Origin: Megachile rotundata
Lineage: Eukaryota > Arthropoda > Insecta > Hymenoptera > Megachilidae
Reading direction: 5' to 3'
Assembly (NCBI RefSeq): GCF_050947335.1
Contig: NW_027473531.1
Coordinates: 124,001 to 188,000 of the forward strand
Length of the DNA: 64,000 nucleotides
The notes under the pieces were generated by a model. That model saw only the letters and a list, made by a program, of their open reading frames with translations. It did no database searches and was not told the origin of the DNA. Of this stretch, positions 59,901-64,000 are shown one piece after another (position 1 is the stretch's first letter; the number at the start of each line of letters is the position of its first letter). The position numbers and the translations under genes are program-made.

Positions 59901-61585
59901 TAGAATCGCACTCCGCGTCGTACCCCGATTGGCGAGTTGAAGACGGACGTCTGTATTATCACCGTCCGTCTCCCACGCAAGAAATTATCGGAGAGGATGA
60001 CGATGCGTGGAAGTTGGTTCTCCCCGAGGATCTTCGGGAAAAGGCCATTCGAAATGCCCATGATCCCCCGGCCGCTGGTCACCCCGGTATTGATAAAACA
60101 TACCAAAGGGTGAGCCAAGAATTTTATTGGCCGGGGATGTTCCGAGACATCCGCCGTTTTGTGCAGCGATGTCCCGTGTGTCAACAGCACAAGGTCGAGC
60201 AGCGCGCTCCCGCTGGACACATGGGCCGGCGAATCCCCGAACGGCCATGGGCCGTGGTATCCGCCGACGTAATGGGCCCTTTTCCGCTCGGGCGTGGTCA
60301 AGCTCGGTACGTTGTAGTCTTCTTGGACAATTTTACAAAGTGGGTGGAGTGTAAGGCGCTCCGAAAAGCTACGGGGTCGGCTATTTTAACAGCTTTTGAA
60401 GACCTCGTGCTATTTCGTTGGGGAGCCCCCGAAATACTCCTCACTGACAACGGTACCGAGTTTTGCAATAAAGAAATTGATTCGGCTCTAGAAGAATGGG
60501 GAATCACGCATTACACGATTCCCCCGTATCACGCGCAAGCGAATCCGGTGGAACGAGTTAATCGTGTCCTAAAAACGATGATTTCATCGTTTATTGAAAA
60601 GGACCACCGTGAATGGAACGTGCACTTGCACGAATTCCGATTCGCTGTTAATACTGCTGTGCATTCCTCAGCTGGCGAGTCTCCAGCGGTGCTCAACTTT
60701 GGAAGAGCCCCACGATCCGTCGGCAGTATTCGACGCGCCGTGGAAGGAGAACCCCTGCTCTCCCGCAGAGACCCGCAAGCCTGGGCACAGCGATCGCGTC
60801 GCTTGTTGTTATTGCACGACTTAGTGCGACAACAATTGGAACGCGCTCACAAGCGACAAGCGAAGTATTATAATGCGCGTCATCGAGACATTAAATACCG
60901 GGTAGGCGATTTAGTTTGGCGTCGGAATAGGGTCCTCTCGTCCGCCGCAGAAAATGTGGCCGCGAAGCTGGCGGCCGCTTATATTGGTCCCTTCAAGATC
61001 AAAAAGGTCCTATCGCCCGTCGTGTACGAGTTGGAGACGACCGGAACCCGTATGGTTCCGAAGGTTCACGTCTCCGACTTGAAGCCGTTTGTCGGTGATG
61101 ACCCCGACGACGGCCCACCACTGACCCCTCCTAACGAAGTTTTGTTTAAGGATGCTGCGTCAGGGAAGGAGGGGAGGGCGGGCGACATCCCGCATGGCAG
61201 CGGCGCCCCACCGTCCCGAGGAGGAGTTCGACCCCCTGCCTCCGGGGGCGTGTTTGGAGCCACGGCGGACCGCGGAGGACACCCGGACAGCAGCTGTCCG
61301 GTCCGTCGTCGACACCCCCGGGGCCAGCGAGGGACGAAAGGGGCGGAAGAGGAGGCGCCGCTCACGCAAGGCCCCGCAACCCGCCGCAGCGCCCGCCTCC
61401 ACGCCAAGGAGGCGGAAAAGGTCCCGGGGGGTGAGCGCCCCCGAAAAGGGAGCGGCACTCCCCCCCACTCCTCGACCGCGACCCCCGGCCCATCGGGCAA
61501 CGGTCCGCCGGCCGGTCAAGCGCCCCCGCCTCGCGGTGGAGGCGCCAAGCGCGGCCGGCCTCGCGGTCGTCGGCCCCGGGCCTAG
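56879..61585 (+). CDS. pol: Pol polyprotein: protease, reverse transcriptase, RNase H, integrase
   Basis: The frame is open from 56873 and is most likely reached by -1 frameshifting from gag. The codon at 56933 is GTG, not a credible eukaryotic start, but is residue 1 for the numbering here. A Cys-containing repeat region spans ~45-340. The aspartic protease has DSG at 378-380. RT (~529-747) has catalytic D628 and the YLDD box at 691-694. RNase H has D840, E881 and D906. Integrase has an HHCC zinc domain (H1043, H1050, C1080, C1083), catalytic D1112, D1172 and E1207, and a GPF motif at ~1352. No catalytic residue is missing. The tail after ~1385 is Pro/Gly/Arg-rich low complexity and from 61152 overlaps ORF3 in another frame, so its coding status is uncertain. 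Together these enzymes would mature the polyproteins, copy the RNA and insert the DNA. Confidence 0.95.
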   Translation, partial: GKCTAGKSLEACDHPREDVEASQIGTIQVEEGPTDPNLCAEFPETPKILPELTLPSLSPKTVGPPSTPLLEKKEEATSRSLICLCDGLRAGWTRGKGGDNCCSAEPLPAPPLTETKEEVTSMSLICLCDGSRAGWTRGQGGDSLHHAEPLPAPPLKEAKEEIVSRSLICLCDGPRAGWTRGPRGDNFYPAVPLPSPPPQETKEEVTSEPLLCTCDGRLLGCTRGQRGDDFDLKRPFSVPPLEEEREEATPRSLLCTCDGPRAGWTRGPGKEGLHPTELPPAPPLRETEEGVTSRSLICLCDGQKAGWTRGKRGEGPDSASTLPAPPLLENRAVITSTDPYFVHGTANLPVGPGDSQVVGMARESIKFRRDFPPGYVDRRYYVRLLVAGHPLWALIDSGAARSYLGPDAIAWLGSRIDPTFSGEMRMANGVQDHILGEAVIEIEIDGRKIALPIRVANNLDYDCVLGIDFLEAFEISLDTSNATWKIRNGPVHSFVVPGLQDSREIIHADCAAIVEITPKQSERLNQLLDRIIPPPAEKPPATTLVQHKIDVQGHEPIKHRARRVSPKIYEVAHAEVDKMLADGIIERSSSAWASCPVIVAKANGKYRFCIDYRDVNNVTKKDAYPLPHMDAILDKLRTALYISTIDLSQAYFQIPLEESSREITAFVVPGKGLFQFTRMPYGLTNAPATFQRLMDRLIGPELEPHAFAYLDDIVIVNETFDDHLEWIEKVIGILNEAGLEINREKSEFCRQEVRYLGYLISQKGLEPDPEKVAPVLSYPAPTTVKQLRSFLGMVGWYARFLPNHARDKVPLVQLLKKNEPWHWGKAQETAFQNLKKALSTTPVLARPDFSLPFVLQTDASHYAIGAVLTQKQNGEEHPIVYVNRVLTAAEQKYTVTEKECLAVLWAIKKLRPYLEGYSFTVITDHSSLKWLHNLKDPTGRLARWALDMQQYSFSIEHRKGALHHVPDALSRAIVPPNDVVTEEPPVHDFLAALKDIESNWYADRLKKVESHSASYPDWRVEDGRLYYHRPSPTQEIIGEDDDAWKLVLPEDLREKAIRNAHDPPAAGHPGIDKTYQRVSQEFYWPGMFRDIRRFVQRCPVCQQHKVEQRAPAGHMGRRIPERPWAVVSADVMGPFPLGRGQARYVVVFLDNFTKWVECKALRKATGSAILTAFEDLVLFRWGAPEILLTDNGTEFCNKEIDSALEEWGITHYTIPPYHAQANPVERVNRVLKTMISSFIEKDHREWNVHLHEFRFAVNTAVHSSAGESPAVLNFGRAPRSVGSIRRAVEGEPLLSRRDPQAWAQRSRRLLLLHDLVRQQLERAHKRQAKYYNARHRDIKYRVGDLVWRRNRVLSSAAENVAAKLAAAYIGPFKIKKVLSPVVYELETTGTRMVPKVHVSDLKPFVGDDPDDGPPLTPPNEVLFKDAASGKEGRAGDIPHGSGAPPSRGGVRPPASGGVFGATADRGGHPDSSCPVRRRHPRGQRGTKGAEEEAPLTQGPATRRSARLHAKEAEKVPGGERPRKGSGTPPHSSTATPGPSGNGPPAGQAPPPRGGGAKRGRPRGRRPRA
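57066..57957 (+). repeat. 129-bp minisatellite at the start of pol
   Basis: Seven DNA units can be aligned on the ttgt(c/a)(t/c)atg(t/g)gacgg core, starting at 57122, 57251, 57380, 57509, 57638, 57767 and 57898. The first six are spaced exactly 129 bp (43 aa) and encode a C-x-C-D-G motif followed in most copies by AGWTRG; the first Cys is at residues 65, 108, 151, 194, 237 and 280 from 56933. The seventh is 131 bp away because of two extra bases near 57884-57889, so it is read in another frame. Pro-rich and Glu/Lys-rich spacers separate the motifs. I do not recognise this domain. Confidence 0.88.
61131..61150 (+). promoter_or_regulatory. Candidate 3' splice site just upstream of ORF3
   Basis: CTAAC (61131-61135, branch-point-like) is followed by a T-rich TTTTGTTTAAG ending at 61150, one base before the ATG at 61152. 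The branch A to AG distance is short (about 16 nt). With a donor in the leader, such as CAG/GTGGGT at 53671, this would make a subgenomic RNA with ORF3 first, as gypsy does for env. This is inference only. Confidence 0.4.
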
Positions 61586-61880
61586 TGGCCCCGAGGGCCG
61601 AATTTTGGACGCGACGGCGCAGTTCCTGTCTCTGATGACAGGAATAATGGGAAATGCGCCGTCGCATGGACCGGCGCTGCCGGCGGTGGCGGGCCCGGCA
61701 CCCGCAGGGGTATGTTTTCGGTGCCGGCGGAGGGGGCACGAACAGCTGCAGTGCCCGTATCCCGCCGCCGGCCCCTACTGTTTTAGGTGTGGCCAGCCAG
61801 GGGTGACCCTGCGGTCCTGCCCGCATTGTGCGCGGGCAGGTCCCGCAAAGAGAGGGGCGGCCCCACACCGAAGGCGGTAG
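61152..61880 (+). CDS. ORF3: basic protein with Gag-like double zinc finger, 242 aa
   Basis: An ATG-initiated frame begins in the pol tail (+1 relative to pol, overlap 61152-61585) and continues alone to 61880. The previous in-frame stop is TGA at 61122. Basic clusters at residues 61-73, 86-93 and 119-126 could be nuclear-localisation or RNA-binding segments. A short hydrophobic stretch (~151-167) follows. The C terminus holds a CCHC knuckle (C188, C191, H196, C201) and a CX2C-X9-CX2C finger (C210, C213, C223, C226). This is the arrangement at the Gag C terminus, including the shared GVT(I)L-x-(S/T)CPxC block. No signal peptide or membrane anchor is visible, so it is not an envelope protein. 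It probably binds nucleic acid, perhaps as a second nucleocapsid or RNA chaperone. Access could be by splicing, reinitiation or frameshifting. A chance frame in GC-rich DNA is unlikely given the intact fingers beyond the pol stop. Confidence 0.68.
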   Translation: MLRQGRRGGRATSRMAAAPHRPEEEFDPLPPGACLEPRRTAEDTRTAAVRSVVDTPGASEGRKGRKRRRRSRKAPQPAAAPASTPRRRKRSRGVSAPEKGAALPPTPRPRPPAHRATVRRPVKRPRLAVEAPSAAGLAVVGPGPSGPEGRILDATAQFLSLMTGIMGNAPSHGPALPAVAGPAPAGVCFRCRRRGHEQLQCPYPAAGPYCFRCGQPGVTLRSCPHCARAGPAKRGAAPHRRR

Positions 61881-61958
61881 GAAGCCTGCGGGTGACCGTT
61901 TTGGTTTGTTTGTTTGTCCTTTGTCTTGGTGGTGGGTAATTTAGTTTAGTACGTAGGA

Positions 61959-61994
<36 letters not shown>

Positions 61995-63142
61995 TTATAA
62001 AATTAAAATGAAAAAAAAATATATGTTTCTATGTGTGGTGGTGGAATTTTAGGGGTTTGTGCCGTCTTTTATTATTTTTCTTTTTCCGCCTTATTTTATT
62101 TTCAGTTCCTTCCCCCCCTTTTTCTTTTTTTTATTTGATAATTCTATTTTTGAGTTTCCTTTTTGTTTTCTTTATCCCCCCAAGATTTTGTTTTTTTTTC
62201 TTTTCATTTTCTGTTCTCCTCTGTGTGCCGGCCACTTAGGCGGCAATTTAATTTTTGATATTTTGTTACATTTTTATTTTCGTTTATATGTCTTTTTTTT
62301 GGGGTGTGTTGTGTTGAGTGTGTTACCTCGCAACAGTATTCTCACCTTCTGATTCTTTACTTCCATTGAAGTTTTTTTTGGTTTTGTTTTGTTCGACTCA
62401 CCGCCTCTCTCTCCGTTCCGTTGTGGGGGACAGATTTTTTTTCTGTTCAGAGAACGGTAGAGATAGAAGGCAGCTACGCGGATCGCCCTATCGCGCGACA
62501 TCGCCACCCCTGATGTCGAGCGAAATTTGGGGTTTCGGATTTTAATGCTGAGTCTCCGCCGATTTACGGGGCGTTGATTGACTCGCATTCCGAAACAGCT
62601 GATCAGCGAGTGTGAGTAAATATTGTCTGGAGAATACTGAATGTAGGCCGACGACGATGAAAAAAAGCCCGGCCTCTCATCTAATTTGGCTAAGCCAATT
62701 AGGTTGATTGAGGAAGGCTTATCGCGCCCGGATTAAGACGGCGCGACGACTTCTTGCGCCAGTTCTTATTCCGTGGCCCGTCGCTCGTCGGTATGCGAGG
62801 TTTTTGTTCTGCTTCCTCCCCGCGGCCGACAACGGAATCAGGCGCGCTGGGTCTGAGGAAGCAAGGGTCCCCCTTCCTGGATGGGACCCATCGTTTTGTC
62901 CCTTCGCGTTTTTTTTTTTTGTTTTGTTGTTTGTGGTCCTCCAGTTTATCTTTCCATCTTCTTTGTTTTTTTTCCTGCCTCCTTGTCTGTGATAGGGGAA
63001 AATTACTTTTGATTCCCCTTCCTAATGGCATGAAAGTCTGTTTCAGGACCGCAGTTTTTTTTTCAAGCCGGCCGCTCGCTCGCCTCGTTGTGCGGCCTCT
63101 AGGAGTGGGCGCGGAAGCGAGCAGGGGGGTAGGACAATTTTT
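61881..63142 (+). other. Long non-coding 3' region of the element
   Basis: About 1.26 kb lies between ORF3 and the polypurine tract with no credible gene. It holds an A27 run (61968-61994) inside a wider A-rich patch, then a T-rich stretch (about 62060-62300), then mixed sequence. A hairpin pairs 62496-62502 (CGACATC) with 62512-62518 (GATGTCG) around a 9-nt loop and can extend by three pairs past one mismatch. Open frames here encode Phe/Ser-rich low complexity and are rejected. No env-like protein is present. Confidence 0.75.
61968..61994 (+). repeat. Internal A27 tract after ORF3
   Basis: This is an uninterrupted run of 27 A, preceded by AAAAAAATTT and followed by ATTATAAAATTAAAATG and A9. 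It starts 88 nt after the ORF3 stop. It may be a slippage-expanded run, or a trace of a captured poly(A) tail. No AATAAA was found upstream of it. Confidence 0.85.
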
Positions 63143-63153
63143 GGGGGGGGGTG
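63143..63153 (+). other. Polypurine tract next to the 3' LTR
   Basis: Nine G followed by TG directly abut the 3' LTR start (TGTAAC at 63154). This is where plus-strand DNA synthesis is primed. A second purine-rich patch with six G lies at about 63118-63133. The TG between the G run and the LTR is slightly unusual, but the LTR edge is fixed by comparison with the 5' LTR, where the preceding base differs. Confidence 0.65.
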
Positions 63154-64000
63154 TGTAACGAGGCATATTTTCATTGGGTTGATTGCCTCCTTTTTTTTTT
63201 GGGTTATGCCTCGTTACGATGATCCTCCCGAATTGCCAGCCCCACTCCTCCGCCCAAGCGGACCACCTCGCCGCTGGGGCAAGTATGAGTGAGCGTGTGT
63301 GTGTGTTTTTCTTTTCCTTTTCGTGTGTTTTTTTTTTATTTTCTATCTGTTTCGGACGCCACCCTTTTCCCCCCTTTTTTTTTTTTTGGCTGCCTCCAAC
63401 CAGCACCGAAGGAGCCGTCGTCGTCCCCGGTCGCGGAGGAACCTCTCCCTGAGCGACGGAGGCGCGGGATGGGTCCACCGAAGGAGCACCGGCTGTCCGG
63501 TCGCGGCGCCACCCCGTCATCCTCCGCGGGGGCGACCGGCAGCCGACCACCGGGAAACGCCAGGCCTGGGGACAAGCCACCCCCAACTGCCACCTCGAGA
63601 GGGCCCCAGGACCTGGCCACCAAACCCCACCGTGGAATGGCCCATCCTCGACGCCGAAATCCTCGGGGTGGGGGAAGACCGTGAACCGGGGGAGAAGATC
63701 GAGAGAAGCCAGCGAGCCGCCGCGAGAGATAGCCGGATCCTTTCGCGAAAGCCGTTTCTCTTTTTTTTCTTCCCTATTTCGTGTGTTGTACGTCTCCGTT
63801 GTTTTCCGAATCTGAGTGGTGCGTTCCGTTTTTTGTGCTGTTCTTCTCTCTTTTCGTGTGTGCCTGCGTGGAGTGTGTGTCGCCGCCGCCCCTGTGTGGA
63901 ATTTTTGGGAATACACCAGCGCAAAAAGGTAGGAGTCATCTCCGTACCCTGTTTATTGTTATTCATTTGCGCGTGGGCGAGGGCGATAGGACCCCTGGCC
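63154..64000 (+). repeat. 3' long terminal repeat, first 847 bp
   Basis: It is collinear with 52040-52886 at an offset of 11114 bp, with no indel, and all the translated frames I compared are the same in both copies. The remaining ~583 bp, including the polyadenylation signal and the TGT…ACA end, lie outside the window; the end is expected at about 64583. Confidence 0.97.

Larger units (their letters stand above)
52040..64000 (+). mobile_element. Ty3/gypsy-type LTR retrotransposon, truncated by window end
   Basis: The complete internal region and 5' LTR are present and the 3' LTR is cut by the window edge. The order is LTR, PBS, gag, pol (PR-RT-RH-IN), an extra 3' ORF, polypurine tract and LTR. 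RT, RNase H and then integrase in that order places it in Ty3/gypsy (Metaviridae) rather than Ty1/copia. The offset between LTRs is 11114 bp and the inferred LTR length is 1430 bp, so the full element should be about 12.5 kb and end near 64583. It is inserted after base 59 of an 83-bp satellite monomer (…gccat), and its GC-rich composition contrasts with the satellite. Open frames and matching LTRs suggest a young copy. Confidence 0.95.

Noticed and set aside
62033..62352. Hydrophobic small frames that could be mistaken for membrane or env remnants
   Set aside because: The Phe/Leu/Ser runs come from a T-rich stretch, and there is no signal peptide-cleavage-ectodomain layout.
62699..63916. 405-codon open frame on the minus strand across the 3' LTR and 3' region (and its 256-codon counterpart at 52032-52802)
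   Set aside because: It is Lys/Arg/Pro-rich because it is read against T tracts and GC-rich LTR sequence. It has no recognisable domain and is open only by composition.

Overview
The window is eukaryotic and has two sharply different parts. Positions 1-52039 are one uninterrupted AT-rich satellite array with an 83-bp monomer. Positions 52040-64000 are a GC-rich Ty3/gypsy-type LTR retrotransposon inserted directly into a satellite monomer. Nothing is bacterial or phage-like, and no host gene is visible. The tRNA-Lys primer-binding site, the gypsy-type pol order and the satellite setting suggest an arthropod, perhaps an insect, but the sequence does not prove it.

Satellite (1-52039). There are about 626 head-to-tail monomers, all in the same orientation, roughly 24% G+C in the consensus. 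Tracking one diagnostic variant from base 1 to the LTR boundary shows that the 83-bp phase is never lost. The only length variant that contributes is a recurring 84-bp monomer, seen 22 times. Monomer variants recur in fixed order as cassettes, and large blocks (for example 2657 bp in tandem, and a 28-monomer block found twice about 15 kb apart) show repeated segmental amplification. No coding potential is seen.

Retrotransposon (52040-64000, running off the right edge). The order is 5' LTR (52040-53469), an 18-nt tRNA-Lys PBS (53474-53491), a leader with a strong hairpin, gag (53922-56906), a -1 frameshift signal (G GGA AAT plus stem-loop), and pol (protease, RT, RNase H, integrase; to 61585). 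Then come a third ORF (61152-61880) overlapping the pol tail in another frame, a long AT/T-rich 3' region with an internal A27 tract, a G-rich polypurine tract and the first 847 bp of the 3' LTR. The visible 3' LTR reads the same as the 5' LTR, and all three frames are open, so the insertion looks young and possibly active.

How the parts work together. Gag carries a CCHC zinc knuckle followed by a CX2C-X9-CX2C finger at its C terminus. Gag-Pol would arise by -1 frameshifting just after that module. The most unusual feature is ORF3: its C terminus repeats the same two-finger module and resembles Gag even in flanking nucleotides. It looks like a second nucleocapsid-like protein placed where other elements carry env. 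A branch-point/acceptor-like sequence directly before its ATG suggests it may be made from a spliced RNA. Both gag and pol also contain in-frame minisatellites (180 bp and 129 bp units); the last copy of the pol one is read in a shifted frame.
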